The notes beneath the pieces are model-generated. The model worked only from the letters and a program-made list of their open reading frames with translations, made no database searches and was not told the DNA's origin. Shown one piece after another: positions 28,659 through 37,154 of a stretch of DNA of 64,000 nt (position 1 is the stretch's first letter; each line of letters begins with the position of its first letter). A program made the position numbers and the translations under genes. Source of the DNA: Clostridium mobile (GTDB taxonomy: Bacteria > Bacillota > Clostridia > Clostridiales > Clostridiaceae); contig NZ_JAHLQF010000005.1 in the NCBI RefSeq assembly GCF_018918285.1, positions 92,700 to 156,699 of the forward strand, in the 5' to 3' direction.

Positions 28659-29096
28659 TTAGTCCATAGCTACTAACTCTAATTTTATCACATAATCCAT
28701 ATTTTTTATTTCATCAAGAAGTTTATTAAACTCAATTTTCAAATTAGATATATCAAAGGTTATATTCACATTTGCAGTATTATTTATAGGTATCTCCTGA
28801 TTAATAGTAAGTATATTACCTTTATAATAAGCAATATTATCTAATATCTTAGATAATATTCCTGGTTCATGATCTAAAGTAAGCGCTATTATAACCTTAT
28901 GATTATTCATGTTACCAGCTACAGTAAAAACAAAATCTTTATACTTATAATAAGTACTTCTGCTTATTCCTACGATTTTTACTGCTTCTGTAATTTCCTT
29001 TACTTTTCCAGTTTTCATTAATTCTTTTACTTCAATAACTCTTTCAAAAACATCAGGCAAAACACTAGTATGTATCATTAAAAACCTATCATTCAT
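28659..29096 (-). CDS. ACT-domain regulator, PheB/UPF0735-like
   Basis: The 145-residue protein combines an N-terminal helix-turn-helix-like part ('KTGKVKEITEAVKIVGISRSTYYKYKDFVF') with a C-terminal ACT domain ('HKVIIALTLDHEPGILSKILDNIAYYKGNILTINQE'). B. subtilis PheB-type proteins have this layout and are linked to aromatic amino acid metabolism, without biochemical proof. Its Shine-Dalgarno sequence is GAGGTGG. Confidence 0.87.
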   Translation of the reverse strand: MNDRFLMIHTSVLPDVFERVIEVKELMKTGKVKEITEAVKIVGISRSTYYKYKDFVFTVAGNMNNHKVIIALTLDHEPGILSKILDNIAYYKGNILTINQEIPINNTANVNITFDISNLKIEFNKLLDEIKNMDYVIKLELVAMD

Positions 29097-29206
29097 ATAA
29101 CCACCTCATATAATTTTGAATAACATACTTATATGCCTAATATTAACACAGTTAAAACATATATACAACTGTCCTTCTATGGATTACACAATATTTTTAA
29201 TATTTT

Positions 29207-30634
29207 TTATTTTTTAATTTCTACCAATGTGTTTTTAGGTATATTATTATATATCCACTTTGCTGCATCTTTTTCTAATCTTATGCATCCATTAGAAGCC
29301 TTACTACCTAACCTTTTATATTCATGTTCGATTATTCTTCCATTTAAATCATGCAATACACTATGAAATAAATAGTTATAATTAAATCTAACATAATCAT
29401 AACATATATATCCCTTTTCATATCCAAAGCTATGACCTCTATCTCCAATTAAAAACCTTCCTATAGGAGTTGGAGTAGCATCTAATCCTGTAGAACATAT
29501 GAAGTTTTTTATAAGCTTACTATCCTTATAAACATACACTCTTTGCTTAGTTATATCAACAACAATGCTATATAATTTAGATGGAGTAACTTTTTTTATA
29601 TAATTTTCATGTATATAGCCTTTAATTTCCTTTGATGTTCCATAATTTAAAACTTGTACATAATTAAAAGAACCCTTTTTACCTAATATCTTCACTTCTT
29701 GTGTACTTCCATAAATATATCCTATAATCTGAGAATTTAAACTTGCATCTTTTCTTACCATTATTCTTGTTGTCTCACTAGCATTTCCAACATATAGTTC
29801 ACTAATAGTAGGTGCTGATGAATTACTATCTTTTTTGATTGGTTTCTTTGATACTGTAATATCTATATTCTTAACATCATCATACTCCCCTAATGAATCA
29901 TTATATACACCAGGTATCTCCCATCTCTTAACTCTAACAGATAACTTATAAGAACCTTCTTTTAGCTTTTCTGTGTTTATATCAAATTCATTCGTAGAAT
30001 AAATTTGATTTGAATAACCATTGGTTACTTCACTCCATTTTTTAGACACATTAGAAAATAAAAATACTCTATACTGTACAGGCCCATAATATCCCTTTGT
30101 TTTTATTTTTAAATTTAAATTGAAATTCTCAAAATATGGTGGTTTATTTAGTATAGATACGTCTAACTTTGGCTCTCCATTTTTCAAACACTCAAATTCA
30201 ATAATTTTATAATCGTCATATCCTATATCATATTCACCAATTGATACATCTCTACTTCCTAATCCATTACTGTGTTTTGCAAATATTAATATATCATAAT
30301 TTCCAGGTTGTATATCGAATATATAAAACTTAAATGGTTTTTCCCCATCTCTATCAAAAGTATATCCATTAGTTAATTCTATTAAATTTTCATTCTCTAA
30401 AGACCTAAGAAACACTCTATAATTTACTTCACCTTTGTAATTAGAATTAATAGTGTAGTCTATCAACTTATTTTCATAAACTGGATAATTATCAAAGTTC
30501 ATCTCCGCATTCTTTAATATTGTGTTTTCTATTACAGGTAGCTCATAATTGATATTATCTTTAGCATTAGCTTTACTACTTAAAAAAGTAAACCAACAGA
30601 ATACTAAAATAAATATTTTAATACTTTTTTTCAT
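29207..30634 (-). CDS. Secreted L,D-transpeptidase with SH3b and duplicated N-terminal domains
   Basis: The 475-residue protein (ATG at 30634; SD GGGGGGA) starts with a signal peptide ('KKSIKIFILVFCWFTFLSSKANA'). Two tandem beta-type repeats of about 110 residues follow, each with 'YRVFL...LTNGY...GEYD'-like spacing. Then come an SH3b segment ('TRIMVRKDASLNSQIIGYIYG') and a C-terminal YkuD domain with the active-site motif 'SNGCIRL' and upstream histidine ('HSVLHDLNG'). It would form 3-3 cross-links or attach proteins in the cell wall or spore peptidoglycan. It is divergent from two spore-surface candidates. The frame extends to 30688 but lacks a ribosome site there. Confidence 0.9.
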   Translation of the reverse strand: MKKSIKIFILVFCWFTFLSSKANAKDNINYELPVIENTILKNAEMNFDNYPVYENKLIDYTINSNYKGEVNYRVFLRSLENENLIELTNGYTFDRDGEKPFKFYIFDIQPGNYDILIFAKHSNGLGSRDVSIGEYDIGYDDYKIIEFECLKNGEPKLDVSILNKPPYFENFNLNLKIKTKGYYGPVQYRVFLFSNVSKKWSEVTNGYSNQIYSTNEFDINTEKLKEGSYKLSVRVKRWEIPGVYNDSLGEYDDVKNIDITVSKKPIKKDSNSSAPTISELYVGNASETTRIMVRKDASLNSQIIGYIYGSTQEVKILGKKGSFNYVQVLNYGTSKEIKGYIHENYIKKVTPSKLYSIVVDITKQRVYVYKDSKLIKNFICSTGLDATPTPIGRFLIGDRGHSFGYEKGYICYDYVRFNYNYLFHSVLHDLNGRIIEHEYKRLGSKASNGCIRLEKDAAKWIYNNIPKNTLVEIKK

Positions 30635-30825
30635 AATTTCCCCCCCACTTTTCTTATTAACAATACTTTTAATATATATGCTATACATCCGGATAAATAT
30701 GGTTATAAATTATTTTTAATTTATAGGTTTCATTTTTCACTATATATGAATAGTATGTATTAGCGCCAAAGATAAGAAATTGATTAATGATTTATAATTT
30801 ATAATAAAAAAGGGAGGAACTATTA

Positions 30826-31716
30826 ATGAGTCTTATAAGCAGTTATAATAAATGTTACGGAGAAGGTTATGGTGGAGGTTCATATGAAAGTTCAAGTTCT
30901 GAAGCTAGTTCATGTGCTAGTTCATGTGCTAGCGAAAGACACCACTGTGAGGCTAAAGTTTCTGATGCAATGACAAAATCAATGTGTGAAAATTGGCCTA
31001 TAACAAATTCTTGCGCAAAAGGATCTACACTATTTAAAATACCAACAGTTCTAGCTTTCTTTACAGTTCAAATAGACACAGAAGCAACTTTAACCTTAGA
31101 AGATCCAGCTACAGATATAAAATTTATTGATAAAGATGTAAAAGTAACTCAATGTCATCTTGTTCCTGGAACTGATAAAGTTTTCTTAGAAGGATTCGTT
31201 AAAAAGAATATCGTTTTCTCTACAAAGGGATGCGTAAGTAAACATGGCGTATCTGGTGATATTAAACACACAACTTTAAGAGTACCATTTAGCTGTGTAA
31301 CAAAAGTGGATTTCTTAAACGGATTTAATGCTGGAAATATATTTAGAGAAAATGAAAGAACAATCGAAATAGAAACTCAAGAACCTCATTGCTGTAGAAA
31401 AGATAAAAACGTTATTAATAAAGAAGTAGACCATAACTTCATTCACAACTCCGTATTCAATGAAAAAGTATTCTGCGAAATAGAAGAAGCTACTATTTTT
31501 GAATCTGACATCGAAATGGATAAATGTCACATTCATCACGAAGACCATAGAGATAAATGTAATGATCACGATGATCATATGGAACACACATTCCAAAAAA
31601 TTAGAGAAAAAATGGTAATATTCCTTAAGGTAAAATTATTACAGAACAGACAAGTATGTATCCCTGGCGTAACTTTCCCAGGAATACACCCACACCATGA
31701 CAAATGCGATAAATAA
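30826..31716 (+). CDS. Cys/His-rich SPOCS (DUF3794)-like spore-surface candidate
   Basis: The 296-residue protein has 16 cysteines (10, 30, 34, 41, 54, 63, 110, 136, 157, 189, 190, 217, 234, 245, 278, 294). Residues 17-38 are Gly/Ser-rich. Residues about 70-165 form a SPOCS/DUF3794-like beta domain ('FKIPTVLAFFTVQIDTEATLTL', 'VPFSCVTKVDF'), with a related C-terminal half. A metal-ligand-like cluster of 7 His and 2 Cys lies at 234-254. No signal peptide, so it is probably made in the mother cell. Clostridial exosporium proteins of the CsxA type are cysteine-rich and self-assemble; a relation is possible but unproven. SD GGGAGG. Confidence 0.75.
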   Translation: MSLISSYNKCYGEGYGGGSYESSSSEASSCASSCASERHHCEAKVSDAMTKSMCENWPITNSCAKGSTLFKIPTVLAFFTVQIDTEATLTLEDPATDIKFIDKDVKVTQCHLVPGTDKVFLEGFVKKNIVFSTKGCVSKHGVSGDIKHTTLRVPFSCVTKVDFLNGFNAGNIFRENERTIEIETQEPHCCRKDKNVINKEVDHNFIHNSVFNEKVFCEIEEATIFESDIEMDKCHIHHEDHRDKCNDHDDHMEHTFQKIREKMVIFLKVKLLQNRQVCIPGVTFPGIHPHHDKCDK

Positions 31717-31734
31717 TAAACTTATAATGATAAA

Positions 31735-31762
31735 AAGGCTCAATTTATTTTGAGCCTTCCTA
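31735..31762 (+). terminator. Hairpin after the Cys/His-rich gene
   Basis: AAGGCTCAA (31735-31743) pairs with TTGAGCCTT (31750-31758) around a 6-base loop. The following CCTATTT is only moderately T-rich, so some read-through to the next gene is likely. Confidence 0.65.
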
Positions 31763-31788
31763 TTTATATTATGTTTTAGGAGGTTAAT

Positions 31789-33393
31789 ATGAAACAAAAT
31801 CAAAAAAATACTGTATATTGGGAGAAATTAATACGAGAAGTTATATTGCTATATAATCAAAATACACTAAAAAATAATAACAATATAGCAAAAAATAAAG
31901 TTGAAAAGACTCCTGATAAAGTTGAATTTGAGAAAGAAACTAAAATTGAAGAAGCTCCTAATAAAGTAGAAACTATTAAAAAAAGCAACGTTGAAGAACC
32001 TCCTGTTAAAGCTGAAGCTAAAAAAGAAATCAAAATTGAAGAAACTTATGTTGAAAATGAAATTATAGAAGAAATCAAAATTAAAGAATTTCCTGTTAAA
32101 ACTGAAACTATAAAAGAAATCAAAATCGAAGAACTGCCTATTAAAACTGAGACTATAAAAGAAATCAAAATCGAAGAACTTCCAGTTAAAACTGAGATTA
32201 TAAAAGAAATCAAAATTGAAGAACTTCCAGTTAAAACTGAGACTATAAAAGAAATCAAATTTGAGGAACCTCCTATTAAAATTCAAACTAAAAAAGAAAT
32301 TAAAATTGAAGAAACTCCTATTAAAATTCAAACTAAAAAAGAAACTAAAATTGAAGAAACTCCTATTAAAGCGAAAACTATTGAAGAAAACAAAGCTGAA
32401 AAACCTCCTGTTAAAACTGAAACTAGAAAAAAAAAGAAAAGAAAAAAAGCTTCTATTGAAATTGAAATTATAAAAGAGAAGAAAGTTGAAATAGCTCCTA
32501 TTCAAGTTGAATCTATAAAAGAAAAAAAAATTAGAAAAACTCCCATTCAAGTTGAAACTATGAAGGAGAACAAAATTGAAATAGCTCCCATCCAAGTTGA
32601 ATCTATGAAAGAAAATAAAGTTGAAATAGCTCCCGTCCAAGTTGAATCTATAAAAGAAAAAAAAATTAAAAAAGCTCCCATTCAAGTTGAAACTACAAAA
32701 GAAAAGAAAAAAGATTTTAGAAAACATACTGAGCACATAGACAGTAAAACAAGTAGCTCTACTTTTGTAGTTTCCAAAGTAATTCCACTATGTTCCAATA
32801 TTCCTGTCTCTCAAATTTCATCAAATGGTCCTTTGACATGTAAGCTTCCAGTAATATTGTCACAATTCCAAGTTCAAATAGATTGTGAAGCAGATATAAG
32901 ATTTAGTAAGCCCGCTATAAACATAATAGATGTTAAAAGTAATATACATATCACTGAATATAGCTTAATAGTTGATGCAAATAAATTATTCATATCCGGC
33001 TACATAAGAGAAAGCATTCAATATAACAATATATCAAGTAAAGCAAAGCATATAACCGTCAATATACCTTTTCAATGCGTAACTAGAGTTGAATTTACTA
33101 CTCCACCTGTTCTACAAAAAAATAAGCCCAATATCAAATATAATCTAATTAATGGCTCCATGGAAACTATTGGAGAAGACGATTATAATGATTTATTCTT
33201 CTCAAATAATGAAGTTTTCAATGAGAAAATTTATTGTGAACTACTATCTGCAGAGATACTTCAAATAGTAACTAAACTAGATAATGCTAAGATTGAAAAA
33301 TACAACGGTTTAGTTGGATGTGAAAGAACAAAAAATAAATTTTCCCTTGGCCTAACAATTAGACTATGTCAAAATCAACCTGTGAATATTTAA
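31789..33393 (+). CDS. SPOCS-like protein with 18 tandem 15-residue repeats
   Basis: The 534-residue protein has three parts. Residues 1-36 are a short helical lead. Residues 37-306 are 18 contiguous 15-residue repeats with consensus K-[IV]-E-E-x-P-[IV]-K-x-E-T-I-K-E-[IKN]; the last six units drift to 'EIAPIQVES' type. Residues about 325-534 align with the paralogous upstream protein ('CKLPVILSQFQVQIDCEAD', 'IPFQCVTRVEF', 'NEVFNEKIYCELLSAE', 'IRLCQNQPVNI'). The repeat zone is charged, proline-punctuated and probably an extended fibre or stalk. No signal peptide. An AGGAGG precedes the ATG. Role in spore coat or exosporium is inferred from the domain. Confidence 0.75.
   Translation: MKQNQKNTVYWEKLIREVILLYNQNTLKNNNNIAKNKVEKTPDKVEFEKETKIEEAPNKVETIKKSNVEEPPVKAEAKKEIKIEETYVENEIIEEIKIKEFPVKTETIKEIKIEELPIKTETIKEIKIEELPVKTEIIKEIKIEELPVKTETIKEIKFEEPPIKIQTKKEIKIEETPIKIQTKKETKIEETPIKAKTIEENKAEKPPVKTETRKKKKRKKASIEIEIIKEKKVEIAPIQVESIKEKKIRKTPIQVETMKENKIEIAPIQVESMKENKVEIAPVQVESIKEKKIKKAPIQVETTKEKKKDFRKHTEHIDSKTSSSTFVVSKVIPLCSNIPVSQISSNGPLTCKLPVILSQFQVQIDCEADIRFSKPAINIIDVKSNIHITEYSLIVDANKLFISGYIRESIQYNNISSKAKHITVNIPFQCVTRVEFTTPPVLQKNKPNIKYNLINGSMETIGEDDYNDLFFSNNEVFNEKIYCELLSAEILQIVTKLDNAKIEKYNGLVGCERTKNKFSLGLTIRLCQNQPVNI
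31897..32706 (+). repeat. 18 x 45-bp tandem coding repeat
   Basis: The 810-bp block is an exact multiple of 45 bp and stays in frame. Units 5-8 are nearly identical at DNA level; others have diverged, which suggests recent local expansion in the middle of an old array. Confidence 0.9.
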
Positions 33394-33423
33394 TTTCCTA
33401 GGAAATACTTAATTAAATTGTAA

Positions 33424-33456
33424 TAAAAAAAAGAGGACATATTCCTCCTTTTTTTA
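33424..33456. terminator. Bidirectional terminator between repeat protein and dnaB
   Basis: GAGGA (33433-33437) pairs with TCCTC (33443-33447), flanked by an A-run and a T-run that also pair with one bulge. It serves convergent genes. Confidence 0.8.
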
Positions 33457-34785
33457 TTGATGTATAATATCCAATCTACCAAATTTACTATATTGACCTA
33501 ACCAAGCTAGTTTTACAGTACCTGTTGGACCATTTCTTTGTTTTGCTATGATACATTCTGCAACATTTTTATCTTCTGTTTCTTTATTATAATATTCGTC
33601 CCTATATAAAAACATAACTAAGTCTGCATCCTGCTCAATAGATCCGGATTCTCTTAAGTCTGATAACATTGGTCTATGATCAGCTCTTTGCTCTGGCGCT
33701 CTTGATAGCTGTGAAAGTGCTATTACAGGACATTCCATTTCTTTAGCTAATGCCTTTATCGAACGAGATATTTCTGATACTTCTTGCTGTCTACTTTCAG
33801 AACCCCTACTACCTGACATAAGTTGAAGATAGTCAATTACTATAAGATCTATTCCCTGCTCTATTTTCAATCTTCTACATTTTGACCTCATTTCCATTAC
33901 AGAGATACCTGCAGTATCATCAATAAATATTTTAGCTGCTGAAAGAGGTCCTGATGCCTTTGCAATGTTTTCCCAATCTCTGTCCTCTAGATTACCTGTT
34001 CTTAACTTTAACATATCTACATTAGCTTCAGCACATAATAATTTATATGCTAACTGTTCCTTAGACATTTCTAAAGAGAATACAGCTACGCTTTTACCAT
34101 CTCTTAAGGCTGCATATTGTGCTAAGTTTAGAGCAAATGTAGTTTTACCCATGGAAGGTCTCGCAGCAATAAGAATCATATCACCTTTTTGAAAACCAGA
34201 TGTTTTAGAGTCTAATTCTGGAAAACCAGCTGCTACCCCAGTAACCCCACCTTTATTATTATAGATTTTTTCTATTTCTAGAAAACCTCTTTCTAATACT
34301 GTACTCATGGCTTCAAAGTCACTTGTGTCTCTATTATTAGATATGTTAAATATTCTTTTTTCTGCTACATCTACTATGGCCTCTACATCATCCTGCTTAT
34401 TATAACTGTCTTCAATAATATCTGTTGAAGCTCTTATAAGTCTCCTTAGAGTAGATTTATCCTTTACAATTTTTATATACGACTGAAGGTTAGCCGTAGA
34501 TAAAACCGAACTACAAACTGCAGTTATATAAGTTATCCCTCCTGCTGCTTCTAGCTTTTCCTTTGATTGTAGATTTTCCGTTAATGTAATTAAATCTACA
34601 GCCGTATCTTTTTGATATAAATCTAATATAGCATTGAAAATAACTTGATGAGCTCCTTTGTAAAAGTCATCTGTTGTTAACACCTCTAAAGCTTGAACTA
34701 TAGCAGTTCTATCTATTATCATAGCTCCTAAGACGCTTTGTTCAGCGTCAATGTTATGAGGCATACTTTTCAATGGTGCGTTCAT
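33454..34785 (-). CDS. dnaB: Replicative DNA helicase
   Basis: This is the hexameric fork helicase (called DnaC in B. subtilis). The N-terminal helical domain ('PHNIDAEQSVLGAMIID') binds primase and loader; the RecA-like domain has Walker A 'ARPSMGKTTFALNLA' and Walker B 'LIVIDYLQLMSG'. The 443-residue length from the ATG at 34785 is standard; that ATG has the correct spacing from AAGGAGAG. It follows the lonC-type gene. Its likely loaders are at 18.9-20.8 kb. Confidence 0.97.
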   Translation of the reverse strand: MNAPLKSMPHNIDAEQSVLGAMIIDRTAIVQALEVLTTDDFYKGAHQVIFNAILDLYQKDTAVDLITLTENLQSKEKLEAAGGITYITAVCSSVLSTANLQSYIKIVKDKSTLRRLIRASTDIIEDSYNKQDDVEAIVDVAEKRIFNISNNRDTSDFEAMSTVLERGFLEIEKIYNNKGGVTGVAAGFPELDSKTSGFQKGDMILIAARPSMGKTTFALNLAQYAALRDGKSVAVFSLEMSKEQLAYKLLCAEANVDMLKLRTGNLEDRDWENIAKASGPLSAAKIFIDDTAGISVMEMRSKCRRLKIEQGIDLIVIDYLQLMSGSRGSESRQQEVSEISRSIKALAKEMECPVIALSQLSRAPEQRADHRPMLSDLRESGSIEQDADLVMFLYRDEYYNKETEDKNVAECIIAKQRNGPTGTVKLAWLGQYSKFGRLDIIHQ

Positions 34786-34803
34786 TATCATCTCTCCTTG
34801 TGT

Positions 34804-36699
34804 TTAAAAAGCTATTTTAATCAATTCCTCTATATTATCAACAGCTTTTACTTCTATATCATCAAGTCCTACTGGAACATCTTTTAAATTATCCTTAGGT
34901 ATTACTACTAACTTAACACCCTTTCTTCTTGCACCATATATTTTTTCAAAAATTCCTCCAACAGGCTTTACTTTTCCTCTTAGGGATATTTCCCCAGTAA
35001 TAGCCATATCCTGTCTTATAGGTTTATTTAAAAGGGAGCTTATTATACATACTGTTATTGCCGCTCCAGCTGAAGGACCATCAATACGTCCTCCCCCTAT
35101 TATATTTACATGTATATCATAATCACTTATATCTTTATCAGTAATCTTTCTAATAACTGAAGCCGCATTAAATACAGAGTCTTTAGCCATACTTCCTGCT
35201 GTATCATTGAATCTTACTTTTCCATGTCCTTTTTCCTTTGCTTCGAACACAGCTGCTTCTATTTCAAGAGTTGACCCAATGTATCCACTTACTCCTAATC
35301 CATATATATGACCGATTTCACATTTATTATCACAACTTGCTTCCTCATATGGAGATAACCTATTTATAGCTAATACTTGTTTTAAATCCTCTAATTTTAT
35401 TGTTATTTTATCATTATCAGCATCTAAATTATTATTATAAAGTACATATCCATATACATCTGCTAGTATATTAACGGCCTTTCTTCCTTCAACAGTATAT
35501 CTGCTTATCATTTCTGATATACCATCTTCTAGTTCAATGTTTAATTTTTGTGCAGAATTTATTATTATGTTTTGTATATCTTTAGGTGTTAATGGTTGAA
35601 AATATACTTCTGTGCATCTCGATCTTAATGCTGGATTAATATCATTAGGCTCCTTAGTTGTAGCACCTATTAAAATGAAGTCTGCTGGAGCTCCTTTTTC
35701 AAATAAATATTTAATGTACTTAGGAGTATTCTCATCGTCAGGATCATAATATGATGATGAAAATTCTACTCTTTTATCTTCTAAAACTTTTAATAATTTA
35801 TTTTGAAGTATTGAATCAAGCTCTCCAATTTCATCTATAAATAGCACTCCACCATGAGCTTCAGTAACTAGTCCTGGTTTAGGTTCCGGAACTCCAATCT
35901 CTGCCAAATCCCTTTTACTTCCTTGATATATTGGATCGTGTACTGATCCTAAAAGTGGATTAGTTATCTCCCTTGGATCCCATCTTAAAGTAGTTCCATC
36001 TACTTCTATGAATTTAGCTTCCCCTTGAAATGGAGTATTTTTTAACTTTTTAGCTTCTTCTAAAGCAAGTCTTGCTGCTGTAGTTTTTCCAACTCCAGGT
36101 GGTCCATATAGTATAATATGTTGAGGATATGGGGAGGCTATTTTCGAAAGCAATGATTTTATAGCTATTTCCTGACCAACAATCTCCGTAAATGACTCTG
36201 GTCTTAATAAGCTTTGTACACTTTTAGTAAGTTTTTTTTCATCTAATACTTCTAATTGAGCATACTTTTTAAGAGTTTTTCCATTTTCCGGACCCTTTTG
36301 TTTTCTTATAATACCCAGTCTTATTTCATCCATATACTTTTGTTGTTTTTCTACTAGGTTTCTTTCAACTTGTTTTTCTATATTATTTTGTACATATCTT
36401 TTAGCTAATGCTTCAGAAAGCCATTTATTAGTGCTTTCTAAGGCATCATGAATATTTTTTTCATCAGGAACTACTTTGATTCCTTTTCCATCGCTTATAA
36501 TTTTATTTATAGCATATAACTTTTTATATTTGTCTTCATTTTCTATATAATCCTGAAGTTTAAATTTTACCACTCTAGATCTTATTGTTTTATCATCCAA
36601 TACTTTTTTCATTATCTCATATAATACATTCAATTGAGTGTCTAATGATAGAACATCAGATACTTCTTTAGCAAATTCATTAATATATTCAGATTTCAC
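34804..36699 (-). CDS. lonC: Lon-family ATP-dependent protease, LonC (sporulation) type
   Basis: The 631-residue protein lacks the classic Lon N-domain. A helical region (1-160) is followed by an AAA+ module with Walker A 'GPPGVGKTT' and 'GGVLFIDEIGEL', and a C-terminal Lon protease domain with a Ser-Lys dyad S543 ('DGPSAGAA') and K586. The architecture and place next to rplI and dnaB match the clostridial spore_lon_C family. It would degrade or process proteins in the cytoplasm; its role in sporulation is inferred from family distribution. Confidence 0.92.
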   Translation of the reverse strand: MKSEYINEFAKEVSDVLSLDTQLNVLYEIMKKVLDDKTIRSRVVKFKLQDYIENEDKYKKLYAINKIISDGKGIKVVPDEKNIHDALESTNKWLSEALAKRYVQNNIEKQVERNLVEKQQKYMDEIRLGIIRKQKGPENGKTLKKYAQLEVLDEKKLTKSVQSLLRPESFTEIVGQEIAIKSLLSKIASPYPQHIILYGPPGVGKTTAARLALEEAKKLKNTPFQGEAKFIEVDGTTLRWDPREITNPLLGSVHDPIYQGSKRDLAEIGVPEPKPGLVTEAHGGVLFIDEIGELDSILQNKLLKVLEDKRVEFSSSYYDPDDENTPKYIKYLFEKGAPADFILIGATTKEPNDINPALRSRCTEVYFQPLTPKDIQNIIINSAQKLNIELEDGISEMISRYTVEGRKAVNILADVYGYVLYNNNLDADNDKITIKLEDLKQVLAINRLSPYEEASCDNKCEIGHIYGLGVSGYIGSTLEIEAAVFEAKEKGHGKVRFNDTAGSMAKDSVFNAASVIRKITDKDISDYDIHVNIIGGGRIDGPSAGAAITVCIISSLLNKPIRQDMAITGEISLRGKVKPVGGIFEKIYGARRKGVKLVVIPKDNLKDVPVGLDDIEVKAVDNIEELIKIAF

Positions 36700-36710
36700 A
36701 CTTATCCTCC

Positions 36711-37154
36711 TTATTGCTCTTCAACAACCACCTTTATTTTAGTAGATATTTCAGGATATATTTTCACTTCTACTTCATATGATCCTAGTTGTCTTATTGC
36801 ATCTGCTACTATTTTCTTTTTATCTATATCTATTTTGTAACATTTTTTCAGCTCATCTGAAATGTCTTTTCCTGTTATTGATCCAAATAATCTTCCATTT
36901 TCTCCTGATTTAACTTTTAATTTTATTTCTTTTCCTTTTAATCCATTAGCAATTTTTTGTGCTTCTTCTATTTCAGCTAACTTTTGTTTTCTTTCAGCCT
37001 CTTTTTTGTTATTTAATATATGCATGTTAGCATCTGTAGCTTCTATTGCTAGTTTTCTAGGAAATAAAAAATTTCTTGCATATCCATCTGAGGCATTTAC
37101 TACTTCACCCTTTTTTCCTAATGCTTTAACATCTGATAATAAAATTACTTTCAT
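36711..37154 (-). CDS. rplI: 50S ribosomal protein L9
   Basis: The 147-residue protein has the L9 N-domain signature '[36 protein letters not shown]', a long central helix and the C-terminal rRNA-binding domain. Its ATG overlaps the gdpP stop by four bases, giving coupled translation. The gdpP-rplI-lonC-dnaB order is conserved in clostridia. Confidence 0.98.
   Translation of the reverse strand: MKVILLSDVKALGKKGEVVNASDGYARNFLFPRKLAIEATDANMHILNNKKEAERKQKLAEIEEAQKIANGLKGKEIKLKVKSGENGRLFGSITGKDISDELKKCYKIDIDKKKIVADAIRQLGSYEVEVKIYPEISTKIKVVVEEQ

Noticed and set aside
32261..32473. A Leu/Lys-rich 70-codon frame inside the repeat
   Set aside because: It is an alternative frame of the same tandem repeat with no Shine-Dalgarno sequence.
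31897..32706. Considered as a CRISPR array because of regular 45-bp periodicity
   Set aside because: The units are contiguous coding repeats without alternating unique spacers, and no cas genes are present.
31867..32736. A 289-codon open frame on the minus strand, rich in Phe, Asn and Ser
   Set aside because: It is the shadow of the 45-bp coding repeat: the Lys/Glu-rich plus strand lacks the triplets that would give minus-strand stops. No ribosome site, and the plus frame has a recognisable domain.
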